From Thermodesulfobacteriota bacterium (lineage in GTDB: Bacteria; Desulfobacterota; WTBG01; CAIYCZ01; CAIRTM01), in assembly GCA_028278025.1 (NCBI GenBank), contig JANQFE010000037.1, positions 1 to 35,716 on the forward strand: a stretch of DNA of 35,716 nt, read 5' to 3'. Below, piece after piece: positions 1-8,831 of this stretch. The translations under genes and the position numbers were made by a program. Each line of letters begins with the position of its first letter. Position 1 is the first letter of the stretch. A model generated the notes under the pieces. It was not told the DNA's origin and made no database searches. It worked only from the letters and a program-made list of their open reading frames with translations.

Positions 1-435
1 GGGATTATAAGCCTGGGGGCAGTTGTCCGCAATATCGGGAATTCCATCACCATCGGTATCAAAATCATCACCGGAAATAAAGAAATAGACCGGTTCAGAA
101 AAGACACTTTCCAGTCCTGAAAGAGTATAAGCGGTTACTGCAAGACTGTACCAACCCGCTTTTCCCTCATCAAGGACATCAAAAAGCGGGTATGAGGTCT
201 GGTTGCCTACAATAACATTATAAAATATTCCATGATCATCCCCACCGCTCAGATAGGCATAATATATTTTATATCCGGCGATATCCGGTTCCTGGTTTGG
301 ATTCCAAACGAGCATAACTTCTTGAGAATAAACAGTAGTACTGAACAACAGCAACTGTAAAGCAAAGGTTAGTTGAATAGTAAGCCTGGAAAAAAAAGTG
401 GTATGATTGTATGTGGTCTTACCAGGATGTATCAA
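1..435 (-). CDS. Secreted protein with FN3-like domain and thrombospondin type-3 repeat, C-terminus cut off by window
   Basis: This reading frame runs open from the window edge and is the 5' part of a gene on the minus strand. I place the start at a TTG at 435, eight bases after GGGAG; a GTG at 444 is the alternative, but GGGAG abuts it directly. Residues about 18-37 form a signal peptide ending VYS-QE. Residues about 40-120 look like a fibronectin type III-like domain (VWNPN, then DIAGYKIYY, ending SEPVYF). A calcium-binding thrombospondin type-3 motif, DTDGDGIPDIADNCP, follows at about residue 126. The protein is therefore expected outside the inner membrane, on the surface or secreted. It stands alone behind a sigma-54 promoter and possible GlrR sites. 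The exact function is unknown because the C-terminus is missing. Confidence 0.75.
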   Translation of the reverse strand, partial: MIHPGKTTYNHTTFFSRLTIQLTFALQLLLFSTTVYSQEVMLVWNPNQEPDIAGYKIYYAYLSGGDDHGIFYNVIVGNQTSYPLFDVLDEGKAGWYSLAVTAYTLSGLESVFSEPVYFFISGDDFDTDGDGIPDIADNCPQAYNP

Positions 436-548
436 AACAGTCACTCCCTTTGTTGGCCTCAGCTTCCATGCCGCCTGAAATCGCTCAGGTACGTTCAGCT
501 ATAGCCCCTGTACTCGGTAAATAGTTTTCACCGAATCAATAAATTGTG
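436..548 (-). promoter_or_regulatory. Hairpin-rich 5' leader of the secreted-protein gene
   Basis: Between the predicted sigma-54 start near 548 and the coding region, the minus strand can form several hairpins: TCGGT/ACCGA around a ten-base loop, CTGA/TCAG around GCGATT, and a GGC/GCC stem just before the ribosome-binding site. I could not match it to a known riboswitch class; c-di-GMP-I and glycine aptamer cores were considered and do not fit. It may be a regulatory leader or only an ordinary structured UTR. Confidence 0.4.
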
Positions 549-558
549 TATTTAAAAA

Positions 559-575
559 GGCAAGGGGTGTGCCAA
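559..575 (-). promoter_or_regulatory. Sigma-54 promoter of the secreted-protein gene
   Basis: The minus strand reads TTGGCACACCCCTTGCC. This has the -24 GG and -12 GC separated by exactly ten bases and matches the RpoN consensus TGGCAC-N5-TTGC closely. Transcription should start about 12 bases downstream, near 548, and run towards the gene at 435. An activator of the NtrC family is required at such promoters, and one (GlrR-like) is encoded directly upstream. Confidence 0.85.
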
Positions 576-660
576 AAAAATGAAACAAACTATAACTATT
601 TGAAATATAATAATTTTTTTATTTTTCCAGAAATAAAAGACAAAACTATTGATCAAACAT

Positions 661-678
661 TGTCTGGTTTTTGCTACA
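661..678. promoter_or_regulatory. Imperfect GlrR-type activator site
   Basis: TGTC and TACA are separated by exactly ten bases, so this differs from TGTC-N10-GACA by one base. It lies about 115-130 bases upstream of the predicted sigma-54 start, at normal enhancer distance. It is supported mainly by the perfect copy next to it. Confidence 0.45.
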
Positions 679-729
679 TCTTTTGGGGCGAAAGAAAAAT
701 TACAGGTAATCTGAGGGGATAAAAGCGCA

Positions 730-747
730 TGTCTTAAATTTAAGACA
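730..747. promoter_or_regulatory. Perfect GlrR-type operator palindrome
   Basis: TGTCTTAAATTTAAGACA is an 18-base perfect palindrome and fits TGTC-N10-GACA, the site known for enterobacterial GlrR upstream of glmY and glmZ. It lies 17 bases beyond the stop codon of the glrR homolog and about 180-200 bases upstream of the predicted sigma-54 start near 548. It could also be read as a weak terminator of glrR, but it is AT-rich and has no T-tract. Confidence 0.7.
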
Positions 748-763
748 TTGTGGTGGAATTTTA

Positions 764-2164
764 CTACTTAAAATCCTCTGATTTGAGACCATGCTTTTTC
801 ATAAGTCGATATAAATCTCCGCGGTGCTGTCGAGAAATTTTTGCTGCCAGGGTGACATTGCCTTTCACCTGATGGAGCAACTGGCTCAAATATCCTTTCT
901 CAAATTCATTTTTAGCCTTCTTATAACTCAAGGAAAATTCTTTTTCTTCCATTGCGTTGTTATTGCCGAGAGGATTAAACATATGGATTAAATCTTTTTC
1001 ATCAATATAATCATGCGTTGCAAGAATAACAGCACGCTCAATGGTGTTCTTGAGCTCTCTAATATTACCCGGCCAGTGATACAGCATCATTTTTTGCATC
1101 GCAATCGGTGTAAGTCCTTTAATATCCTTACCAACCTCTTGAACATACTCCTTTAAAAAATGATCTGCCAGAAAAGGAATATCCTCCTTGCGCTCACGCA
1201 GGGGGGGCAGATTAATGGGAACAACATGGATCCGGTAAAAAAGGTCTTCACGAAACTCACCCTGCTCTACCGATTTCTGAAGGTTCTTATTGGATGCTGC
1301 AATAACACGTACATTGGTTTTGGTAGCCGCAGCGCTGCCAAGTGGTCTGACCTCCTTTTCCTGCAAAACCCGCAGGAGTTTCACCTGAAATGCCGGGCTG
1401 GTATCACCTATCTCGTCTAAAAAAATTGAACCTTTATCAGCCTGAATAAAAAGTCCCTGTTTTGATTCTTTGGCATCGGTATAGGCCCCCTTGGTATGCC
1501 CAAAAAGTTCATTTTCAAGCAGACCCTCAGGCAGGGCACCACAGTTAACAGCCACAAAAGGTCCCTTTGCACGGTGGCTTTTAACATGAATAGTCTTGGC
1601 CATGAGCTCTTTGCCTGTCCCGCTTTCCCCGTAAATAGCAACAGTGGCATCGGTCTGTGCTACGATTTGAATTTGCATAAAGATCTCTTTCATTACGGCA
1701 CTCTGGCCGATAATATTTTTTTCCTGAAACCGTTCTTCCAGAATAGTTTTCAGATTGGCAATCTCTTTAGTGAGCTTTTGTTTCTCAAGTGCTTTCTTAA
1801 CATGCAGGTTAAACTCATCCGGTTTGTATGGCTTAGTAAGGTAGCAGTAGGCCCCCTTTTTCATTGCCTCTACAGCATTAGCAATAGTGCCGTGAGCAGT
1901 CAGGATGATAATCGGGATATTAGGGTTGATAAGCAAGAGATCTTCCATCACCTTTAAACCATCTTCTCCCTGGGACAGTTTCAGATCGACCACAGCCAGA
2001 TCCAGCACCATCTCTTTGGCAGAAGCAAGGGCCTCTGCACCGGTCACTACAGGAATTACTTCATAGCCTTGAGATTCCAGTCTCATTGTGAGCAAGTCAC
2101 GGATATGGGGCTCATCATCAAGAACCAGTATCTTTTCTTTGGTCATCTCCGGGGCCTGTTGCAT
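764..2164 (-). CDS. glrR: GlrR/QseF-like sigma-54 response regulator
   Basis: This is an NtrC-family transcription activator of 466 residues. The receiver domain begins KILVLDDEP; the phosphoacceptor is the Asp of VVDLKL (about residue 60) and the conserved Lys sits in LTKPYK. The central AAA+ domain has Walker A GESGTGKE, Walker B GSIFLDEIGD and the sigma-54 contact loop as GAYTDA, a variant of GAFTGA. The C-terminal Fis-type helix-turn-helix (RGDLYRLMKKHGL) resembles that of GlrR. I chose the ATG at 2164 because AGAGGG lies nine bases upstream; the frame stays open to 2221. The gene overlaps the end of the qseG-like gene, so the two are probably translationally coupled. The cognate kinase is encoded two genes upstream. 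An operator-like palindrome and a sigma-54 promoter follow its stop. Confidence 0.9.
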   Translation of the reverse strand: MQQAPEMTKEKILVLDDEPHIRDLLTMRLESQGYEVIPVVTGAEALASAKEMVLDLAVVDLKLSQGEDGLKVMEDLLLINPNIPIIILTAHGTIANAVEAMKKGAYCYLTKPYKPDEFNLHVKKALEKQKLTKEIANLKTILEERFQEKNIIGQSAVMKEIFMQIQIVAQTDATVAIYGESGTGKELMAKTIHVKSHRAKGPFVAVNCGALPEGLLENELFGHTKGAYTDAKESKQGLFIQADKGSIFLDEIGDTSPAFQVKLLRVLQEKEVRPLGSAAATKTNVRVIAASNKNLQKSVEQGEFREDLFYRIHVVPINLPPLRERKEDIPFLADHFLKEYVQEVGKDIKGLTPIAMQKMMLYHWPGNIRELKNTIERAVILATHDYIDEKDLIHMFNPLGNNNAMEEKEFSLSYKKAKNEFEKGYLSQLLHQVKGNVTLAAKISRQHRGDLYRLMKKHGLKSEDFK

Positions 2165-2810
2165 CTTGTAAATCCCTCTTACGTTGATGTGTTTGAAGAT
2201 CAACCTTTTCCAACAGATCAATCTTCTTTTGCAGTTTGTCTACTTCGTTTTGCAGATACCGTATCTGCTTGTTGTTATCTTTTAGCTGAGATTTTTTTGT
2301 GGATAACTGAGTGTTAAGGCTGCTGAGCTGGGCTTCTTTTTCTGCCAGCGTCTTTTGCTTGCTTTCCAGTTCACAGTTGAAAGAATCCAGCTCAGTAAGC
2401 AGTGTAACCCATCCGGCGCTCTCAGGCAGAAGCCGGCTTCCCGGGCACTCGTCAATGATGCGCTTAAAATACTCTATCGAATTTTCAAAGTTTTTTTCAG
2501 GCAAACCGATCTGCAGATAATTCAAGGCCGTGTAGTATAATGCCTGATCAAAATATTTGATCCTGGTATATCTGGTCGTGAGATCATTGCATATTTCCAG
2601 TGATCGCTTATAATTTGCCTGCCGGTAATACTTCTTAGCGCGTTGGAGGTCAGAGTACCCACTGCCGAAATATCTCGAACCGAACTGAATACAGCTCGTC
2701 ATCGCTACTACAGCAAACACTACCGTAATACAAAACAGCCTCTTCATTGAAAAACAATTGTGCATTTTGTGAATACTCTTTTGCTGACTGATGCTCATGC
2801 TGTGGAGCAT
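2118..2810 (-). CDS. qseG: QseG/YfhG-like TPR and coiled-coil lipoprotein
   Basis: This protein of up to 230 residues lies between the kinase and regulator genes, where qseG (yfhG) sits in enterobacteria. A hydrophobic segment ends in the lipobox MTSC, so mature protein should be lipid-anchored. Residues about 55-125 look TPR-like (QRAKKYYRQANYKRSLEIC), and residues about 135-200 form a coiled coil rich in Glu, Lys and Gln. The start at 2810 has GAGG five bases upstream and overlaps the kinase stop by one base (TGATG); the alternative Met at 2747 gives a more typical signal peptide but has no clear ribosome-binding site. In enterobacteria QseG is an outer-membrane lipoprotein that acts on the kinase. 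The family assignment here rests mostly on position and architecture. Confidence 0.7.
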   Translation of the reverse strand: MLHSMSISQQKSIHKMHNCFSMKRLFCITVVFAVVAMTSCIQFGSRYFGSGYSDLQRAKKYYRQANYKRSLEICNDLTTRYTRIKYFDQALYYTALNYLQIGLPEKNFENSIEYFKRIIDECPGSRLLPESAGWVTLLTELDSFNCELESKQKTLAEKEAQLSSLNTQLSTKKSQLKDNNKQIRYLQNEVDKLQKKIDLLEKVDLQTHQRKRDLQDATGPGDDQRKDTGS

Positions 2811-4333
2811 CAGGTCCTCAAACCGTCTTCCGGACTAACCGGAAGCAGTATATTAAACGTACTGCCGTAACCGGGTTTGCTCTCAACCCACACGTGGCCT
2901 CCGTGAGCCTTGATTATATGGTGCACAATAGTTAATCCCAAGCCGTCTCCTTTTTGATCGGCACCGGTATGACCCCGGTAAAATTTTTCGAAAATAAGTG
3001 GAATATCTTCCTGTTCAATGCCTACACCGGTATCACTGATACTTATGCGGACAGCTCCATCCGAGCCGCCGGCACTACCCGCAGTATGTATACCACGCTC
3101 CGGCAATTCCTGCGATCTTTTAATCTCAACTGAAATTTTACCCTCATCAGGAGTAAACTTGATGGCATTGCTGAAAATATTAATCAATGCCTGGGTCATT
3201 TTTTCACCATCCACCAGCACTGCCGGCAGGTTTTTATCTGCACCATAGCTTAGCCGGATTTTCTTGCTTTTTGCCAAGAGCTTTATGGCACCTAAGGCTT
3301 CTATGACCGGATAGGTTGCATCAATGGGGTTGAGTACATAATTCAGCAATCCGGATTCCATTTTTGAAAGATCTATAATTGTGTCAATCAAACGAATAAG
3401 ACGGGCAGCATCCTCCTTAACGATGTTCAGCAGATACTGCTGCTTTTCGGTAACACTGCCGGCTGTACCCTCCAGCATAAGCTGATTTGCTTCCGTAATA
3501 GAAGCAAGCGGCGTTTTTAAATCATGCGTGATATTGGAAATAAAATCAGAGGTTAACTGATCCAGCTCGCGCAGTCGGTCACACATGATATTAAAAGACT
3601 CCGACAAATCACCAATTTCATCATTTGTAGTTACATAGATTTTTTTACCAAAATCCCCATGTGATATATAATGGGTAATTTCTTTGAGTCGCTGCAGGGG
3701 AGTATAAATCGACTGGGTAATAATGAAAGCAAAAACTGAGCCGCATACCACGGTAAGGATGGTTATGACTAGTGCTATCTGTGTCCCGCGACGACCGATT
3801 TCCCGTGATGTCTCCATATTACTGTTAAGAGACCGCTGCGAGATCTTTCGTAAGTCCTGAAGGTCACTGCTTATTTGATCCACGAGCTGTTGTTTTTTGT
3901 TGTCTGCCGCAGTATCGGCAGCACTATCTTGCATAAAAAATCCATCATTTACAAGAACCACATACTTCCGGTAGGTGTTTTGAATAGTAGTAATAAGACT
4001 TTGCTGTTGATCTGAGTCGGAAACGGCTACGATCCTGTCCAGGATGGTGTTGAATTCCTGAGTATTTTCTTCAAACAGCTTTTTGAATCCCTCCTCACCG
4101 GTTATGATAAATTTTCTTTCATTACTCACCTGGACTAAAAGCGAGTTTAAAAGATTTTCCGATTCTTTAAGTAACATGGAATCCACGGACAGAGAAGTAT
4201 TAATAAGCTTGTTGAGTTGATTAAGCTGCACAATGGAATACAGGCTGATTATCAAAACGGACACAACCATTACGGCATACCCCAGGATAAGTTTCTGCCT
4301 GATTGAAAAATTGAAATTAAAGTTAAATATCAT
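2810..4333 (-). CDS. glrK: GlrK/QseE-like membrane sensor histidine kinase
   Basis: This 507-residue kinase has two membrane segments (about 14-36 and 185-207). The region between them is mostly helical and faces the periplasm, as in GlrK. A HAMP linker follows at about 205-258, then a HisKA domain with the phosphorylated His in NITHDLKTP (about residue 270). The ATPase domain has the N box NIFSNAIKF, DTGVGIEQED, the F box FEKFYRG and GDGLGLTIV. It heads a three-gene operon with the lipoprotein and the sigma-54 regulator, whose receiver it should phosphorylate. No clear ribosome-binding site precedes the ATG. The 200-base gap to the divergent radical-SAM gene should hold its promoter, which I could not pin down. 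The N-terminus alternates Asn and Phe, an oddity of no obvious meaning. Confidence 0.88.
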   Translation of the reverse strand: MIFNFNFNFSIRQKLILGYAVMVVSVLIISLYSIVQLNQLNKLINTSLSVDSMLLKESENLLNSLLVQVSNERKFIITGEEGFKKLFEENTQEFNTILDRIVAVSDSDQQQSLITTIQNTYRKYVVLVNDGFFMQDSAADTAADNKKQQLVDQISSDLQDLRKISQRSLNSNMETSREIGRRGTQIALVITILTVVCGSVFAFIITQSIYTPLQRLKEITHYISHGDFGKKIYVTTNDEIGDLSESFNIMCDRLRELDQLTSDFISNITHDLKTPLASITEANQLMLEGTAGSVTEKQQYLLNIVKEDAARLIRLIDTIIDLSKMESGLLNYVLNPIDATYPVIEALGAIKLLAKSKKIRLSYGADKNLPAVLVDGEKMTQALINIFSNAIKFTPDEGKISVEIKRSQELPERGIHTAGSAGGSDGAVRISISDTGVGIEQEDIPLIFEKFYRGHTGADQKGDGLGLTIVHHIIKAHGGHVWVESKPGYGSTFNILLPVSPEDGLRT

Positions 4334-4454
4334 ATAATCTGTTTCTACAATTATAAGACAGCTATTAGATGTATACTATTAAGAGATTTTTTTCATTTCA
4401 TTGTAATAAGTAATCCGGTTTCATGCAAGTACAATAAAGCAAGTCGAGTATTGG

Positions 4455-4483
4455 TTGTCTAAGTCATTGTAAAATGTTAAAAT
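4455..4483 (+). promoter_or_regulatory. Possible sigma-70 promoter of the radical-SAM/RNase G operon
   Basis: TTGTCT (4455-4460) and TAAAAT (4478-4483) are separated by 17 bases and lie about 50 bases upstream of the radical-SAM start. The -35 matches four of six consensus bases and the -10 matches five of six. Confidence 0.4.
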
Positions 4484-4534
4484 TACATATTTATGTACTA
4501 TGCAGCCTTCACACGCTATAGGGGTCGATAAAAA

Positions 4535-7054
4535 ATGGAAAAAGCTGTTTACACCGACACCATGTTACCATTTGTTACCAAGGCAAGCCGTTACCTTGGC
4601 AACGAGATTAATGCTGTCAAAAAGGACTTATCAAAGGTTGAGATAAAATGTGCCCTTGTCTTTCCTGATGCCTATGAAGTAGGCATGTCACATCTGGGGC
4701 TCCACATACTGTATCATGTTTTAAATTCTCAGGAACATATTGCCTGTGAGCGGGCTTTTGCTCCCTGGGTTGATATGCAGGCTCTTATGAAGCAACACAG
4801 CCTGACACTTGCCACCCTGGAATCACATATACCCCTGCGCGACTGTGACATAATCGGCTTTTCTCTGGAATATGAGCTTTCCTATGCAACAGTGCTTACC
4901 ATGCTGAGCCTCGCACACATTCCGCTGCCGGCTCGCGACAGGGACCCCTCCTGGCCTCTGGTAATTGCCGGGGGGCCAAGCATGTTTAATCCTGAACCGG
5001 TTGCAGATTTTTTTGATGCAATGGTTATTGGTGAGGGTGAAGAGGTGATCCTGGAGCTCTGCGAGGCTGTACGTACCTGGAAGAAACAGCGTGCCTCAAA
5101 AGAAGAACTGCTTCATACTCTGGCAGAGATCAGAGGGGTATATGTACCATCATTTTTTAACGTGCACTATAACCGGGACGGAACGCTTCAGGGAATCATT
5201 CCGCTGAAAAAAGGCTATGAAACAATCCATAAGAGATTTATTACAGACTTTTCCGGTGTTGCATTCTGCACGTCACCGGTTGTCCCTTACATGCAGATTG
5301 TACATGACCGTGCCGGTATAGAAATAGCACGGGGTTGCAGCCGGGGCTGCCGCTTTTGCATGGCCGGCATGATTTACCGGCCGGTGCGTGAAAAAAACAT
5401 AGCGACCATACGCTGTATTGCTGAAAAAATGCTTGGACAAACCGGTTATGAAGAGCTTTCACTGGCTTCCCTGAGTTCCGGTGATTTCTCTGATATCAGC
5501 GGTTTGCTGCAGCTGCTCATGCAGGACCACCGCCACAACAAAATCGCTATAGCATTGCCTTCACTGCGTGTTGAAACCCTGACACGTGATGTCATTGAAC
5601 AAATCAAGCAGGTCCGCAAAACCGGATTTACCCTTGCACCGGAAGCAGGCACACAACGGCTGAGAAATGTCATCAATAAAGGAATCACTGAAGAAGAAAT
5701 TGTGCACACTGTTACCCGGATTTTTACAGCAGGATGGAACCTTGTTAAACTCTATTTCATGATAGGGCTGCCTACGGAAACCCCTGATGATCTGGATGGG
5801 ATCGTAGCGCTGAGCAAAAAAATAGCAGCCATAGATAAACGAAAGCAAATAAATATAAGCATTTCTACTTTTGTGCCTAAGCCGCATACCCCATTCCAAT
5901 GGGTAGTTCAGGAGCAGGCCGCAAGCATTCGTGCAAAACAACACTACCTGAGAAAAAATCTGCAGGGCAGAAATATCCGTGTTAAATGGCACAATCATGA
6001 TCTCAGTATTCTTGAAGGTATTTTTTCCCGAGGTGACCGGCGGCTTGGCAGTGTGCTGCTGCAAGCTCACAAAATGGGTGCCGGTTTTGAGGCCTGGACG
6101 GAGCATTTTAATCCTGATCTCTGGAATAATGCCTTTGCAGCATGCCGGCTTAATAAAAATTTTTATCTGAGACAGAGACACCTTTCAGAAGGCCTCCCCT
6201 GGTCTCATATTTCCTGTGGCATACAAAATGATTTCCTGCAGAAAGAATTCGCCAGAGCCCTTGAAGGCACACCTACCCCGGACTGCCGCCGTGCAAGCTG
6301 CAGCAACTGTGGGGTATGCAGCCCCGATGAAAGGGTTTACAAACTGAACGAACAGAACACACCTAACGCTGGTGCTGCTCATGCTCAGGCAGCCCGGACC
6401 CCCGGCAGTGCCTCGGTGCGTTACCGTTTGTATTTTGCAAAACTCGGTCCGGCCCGTTTCCTAAGCCAGCTGGAACTCAGCAGTTGTTTTGCCCGGGCAA
6501 TGCGCAGGGCTCAATTACCGCTAAAATATTCCAATGGCTTTCACCCCTTGCCGAAAATAAGTTTCTATGACGCACTGCCGGTCGGTATGGAAAGCCGTGA
6601 ACAAATATGTGATGTAGAGCTTCTCAACACACTTGAGGGGGCAGATATTCCGGGCATCCTGAACCCGCATCTGCCGGAAGGGCTCATTGTATGCACGGCT
6701 GAACAAAATGTATTGAAAATCAAACAATTAGCTGATAAAATAGTTAACTACGTGATATATTTTCCCAAAAGCATTGTTTGTGATTATCCGGACCCGACTA
6801 CAATAAAAGGCTTCATTAACCAGTTTGACGCCCGAAAAGAATATATATTTGAATATGTTAAAAAAAGAAAAACATCCCGGGTAGACCTGAAACAATTTGT
6901 ATCCCATGTTGCCTTGCGTAAAAACAATGTGCTGGAAATTGCATTAAACAAAACAGGTAAACAAACTCCTGCTGTGGCTGAAACAATACAGCATATCCTT
7001 AACCTGAGCGACAAAGAAACAAAAGCATTACGCATAATTAAACTAAATACGTAA
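4535..7054 (+). CDS. TIGR03960-family radical SAM protein fused to DUF2344
   Basis: This 839-residue protein joins two families often found side by side. The N-terminal part resembles the B12-binding-like region of radical-SAM proteins (GMSHLGLHILYHVLN). The radical-SAM core has its [4Fe-4S]-SAM motif as CSRGCRFC, that is C-X3-C-X2-C, at about residue 270. A Cys-rich stretch (CRRASCSNCGVCSPDE) lies near residue 590. The C-terminal 200 residues match DUF2344/TIGR03936 (YRLYFAKLGPARFLSQLE). The reaction is not established; the usual genomic neighbour is RNase G, as here, which hints at an RNA or translation-related role. GGGG lies ten bases before the ATG. RNase G follows after 30 bases, so they form an operon. 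All expected cysteines are present and the gene looks intact. Confidence 0.88.
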   Translation: MEKAVYTDTMLPFVTKASRYLGNEINAVKKDLSKVEIKCALVFPDAYEVGMSHLGLHILYHVLNSQEHIACERAFAPWVDMQALMKQHSLTLATLESHIPLRDCDIIGFSLEYELSYATVLTMLSLAHIPLPARDRDPSWPLVIAGGPSMFNPEPVADFFDAMVIGEGEEVILELCEAVRTWKKQRASKEELLHTLAEIRGVYVPSFFNVHYNRDGTLQGIIPLKKGYETIHKRFITDFSGVAFCTSPVVPYMQIVHDRAGIEIARGCSRGCRFCMAGMIYRPVREKNIATIRCIAEKMLGQTGYEELSLASLSSGDFSDISGLLQLLMQDHRHNKIAIALPSLRVETLTRDVIEQIKQVRKTGFTLAPEAGTQRLRNVINKGITEEEIVHTVTRIFTAGWNLVKLYFMIGLPTETPDDLDGIVALSKKIAAIDKRKQINISISTFVPKPHTPFQWVVQEQAASIRAKQHYLRKNLQGRNIRVKWHNHDLSILEGIFSRGDRRLGSVLLQAHKMGAGFEAWTEHFNPDLWNNAFAACRLNKNFYLRQRHLSEGLPWSHISCGIQNDFLQKEFARALEGTPTPDCRRASCSNCGVCSPDERVYKLNEQNTPNAGAAHAQAARTPGSASVRYRLYFAKLGPARFLSQLELSSCFARAMRRAQLPLKYSNGFHPLPKISFYDALPVGMESREQICDVELLNTLEGADIPGILNPHLPEGLIVCTAEQNVLKIKQLADKIVNYVIYFPKSIVCDYPDPTTIKGFINQFDARKEYIFEYVKKRKTSRVDLKQFVSHVALRKNNVLEIALNKTGKQTPAVAETIQHILNLSDKETKALRIIKLNT

Positions 7055-7084
7055 ATCATCTTATCCCCTGGAGCAATACACTGT

Positions 7085-8611
7085 ATGTCGGCAGAGCTTA
7101 TTATTAACGTAACATCACAGGAAACCCGTGTAGCCCTTTTAGAAAACGGCATACTTGCCGAGCTTCATATCGAAAGGCAATCAGATAAAGGGATTGCAGG
7201 TAATATCTATAAAAGCAGGGTTCAAAGAGTTCTGCCCGGAATGCAGGCCGCCTTTGTTGATATCAGTCTTCCCCGTTCTGCATTCCTTTATGTAGATGAT
7301 GTCTACAACAATGAAAAAGAGTTTGAATCAATGTTGAGTGTGTTCAAAGATGATAACGACGATATGGATCTCGATCATAACGGCCCAATCAAGCCTGACT
7401 ATGCCGCGCCGCCGCCGATAGAGGACATCCTTACCGACGGCCAGGAGTTGCTCGTACAGGTCATCAAAGAACCGATAGGTTCAAAAGGGGCCCGGATTTC
7501 TTCTCATATATCACTGCCCGGTCGTTATCTTGTCTTCCTGCCGACCCTGCAGAACATTGGTATCTCACGCAGAATTACCGATGAGGCCGAGAGGAACCGA
7601 CTTAAGGAGATTATTCAAAAAATCAAACCACCGGACAGCGGCTTCATAATACGTACAGCAAGTGAAGGTGCCAGTGAAGAGGAGCTGGTTACCGACAAAG
7701 ACTTTCTGGTGAAGCTCTGGGAAAACATTCAGAAAAGAACAGGGCGTGCCCCGACACCAAGCCTACTGCATGAAGACCTGAGTGTATCGCTGAGAGCAAT
7801 ACGTGATTTGTATAGTAAAAATGTTAAAAAAGTGGTCGTAGATTCCCGTAAGACCTATAAAAGCATCATAAATTTTATTGAAACATTTATGCCCCAGCTG
7901 AAATATTCGGTAGAACTGTACAAGGGTGACGAACCCATTTTTGATGCTTATGGAATTGAGATAGAAATCAGCCGTGCTCTTGAGAAGCGCATATGGTTAA
8001 AATCCGGAGGATATATCGTTATTGAAGAAACCGAGGCTCTCGTTGCTATTGATGTCAATACGGGCCGGTATGTCGGCAAAGGCAATCAGGGTGATACAAT
8101 CCTGAAAACAAATCTTGAGGCTATTAAAGAAATTGCCTATCAGATCAGGCTGCGAAATCTTGGCGGGATTATCATAATCGACTTTATCGACATGGAAAAA
8201 AAGAGCGACCGTGAAGCAGTGCTGAATGCCCTCAACGAGGCGCTGAAAAAGGACCGTGCCAAAACTAATGTATTTGAGATGTCGGAACTCGGTCTTGTTC
8301 AAATGACCAGAAAAAGGGTTCGTGAAAATCTGAGCGGGCACATGTGTGACCCCTGTCCGCACTGTGAGGGCAGAAACGTGATTCGTTCTATCCCGTCGAT
8401 ATCCTACGAAATCCTCCGGGCAATTAAAAAGGAAGCAAACGCTACTTCAGATGAGAGAATAATCGTTCTGACTCATCCTGATGTGGTTTCCTTCCTGTAT
8501 GATGAAGAGCATGTTGCCGTAGAAGAGCTCGAAAACAAACTTAAGAAAAAAATTACTATAAAAGCTGCCGGCAACTATCACTATGAAAAGTTCGATATAT
8601 ACACGCATTGA
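7085..8611 (+). CDS. rng: Ribonuclease G (RNase E/G family)
   Basis: RNase G is a cytoplasmic endonuclease that cuts single-stranded AU-rich RNA and matures 16S rRNA. This 508-residue protein has the compact RNase G form. An S1 domain spans about residues 35-130 and carries an acidic insert (DDNDDMDLD) near residue 90. The catalytic metal-binding aspartates are in VAIDVNTGRYVG (Asp323) and IIIIDFIDM (Asp366). The zinc-link motif that holds the dimer is CPHCEG at 424-429. There is no long RNase E-type degradosome tail. GGAG lies eleven bases upstream of the ATG. It follows the radical-SAM gene in one operon, a common arrangement in Desulfobacterota-like genomes. Confidence 0.95.
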   Translation: MSAELIINVTSQETRVALLENGILAELHIERQSDKGIAGNIYKSRVQRVLPGMQAAFVDISLPRSAFLYVDDVYNNEKEFESMLSVFKDDNDDMDLDHNGPIKPDYAAPPPIEDILTDGQELLVQVIKEPIGSKGARISSHISLPGRYLVFLPTLQNIGISRRITDEAERNRLKEIIQKIKPPDSGFIIRTASEGASEEELVTDKDFLVKLWENIQKRTGRAPTPSLLHEDLSVSLRAIRDLYSKNVKKVVVDSRKTYKSIINFIETFMPQLKYSVELYKGDEPIFDAYGIEIEISRALEKRIWLKSGGYIVIEETEALVAIDVNTGRYVGKGNQGDTILKTNLEAIKEIAYQIRLRNLGGIIIIDFIDMEKKSDREAVLNALNEALKKDRAKTNVFEMSELGLVQMTRKRVRENLSGHMCDPCPHCEGRNVIRSIPSISYEILRAIKKEANATSDERIIVLTHPDVVSFLYDEEHVAVEELENKLKKKITIKAAGNYHYEKFDIYTH

Positions 8612-8831
8612 TTAATTCTACCAGAACGTACTGCCTTGCAGACACACCTGTTCAAAAAAAACTCCAGACATTTTTTATGTTTTTATTTTAATTAATAAGT
8701 TTTTTCATATTGTTACAGCATTATTCTATGCAAAGGGTTATACATTACATTTATTATAAACTATATTTTTTTATTCATCATTCCGATCTATTAAAGCAGG
8801 TGTAAAGATACAGCCTGCAGAGAGAGAAGCG

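Noticed and set aside
436..548. c-di-GMP or glycine riboswitch in the leader
   Set aside because: Diagnostic cores of these classes are absent; only generic hairpins can be supported.
5561..6181. 206-codon minus-strand ORF
   Set aside because: It lies wholly antisense to the radical-SAM gene, has no recognisable motif and no ribosome-binding context.
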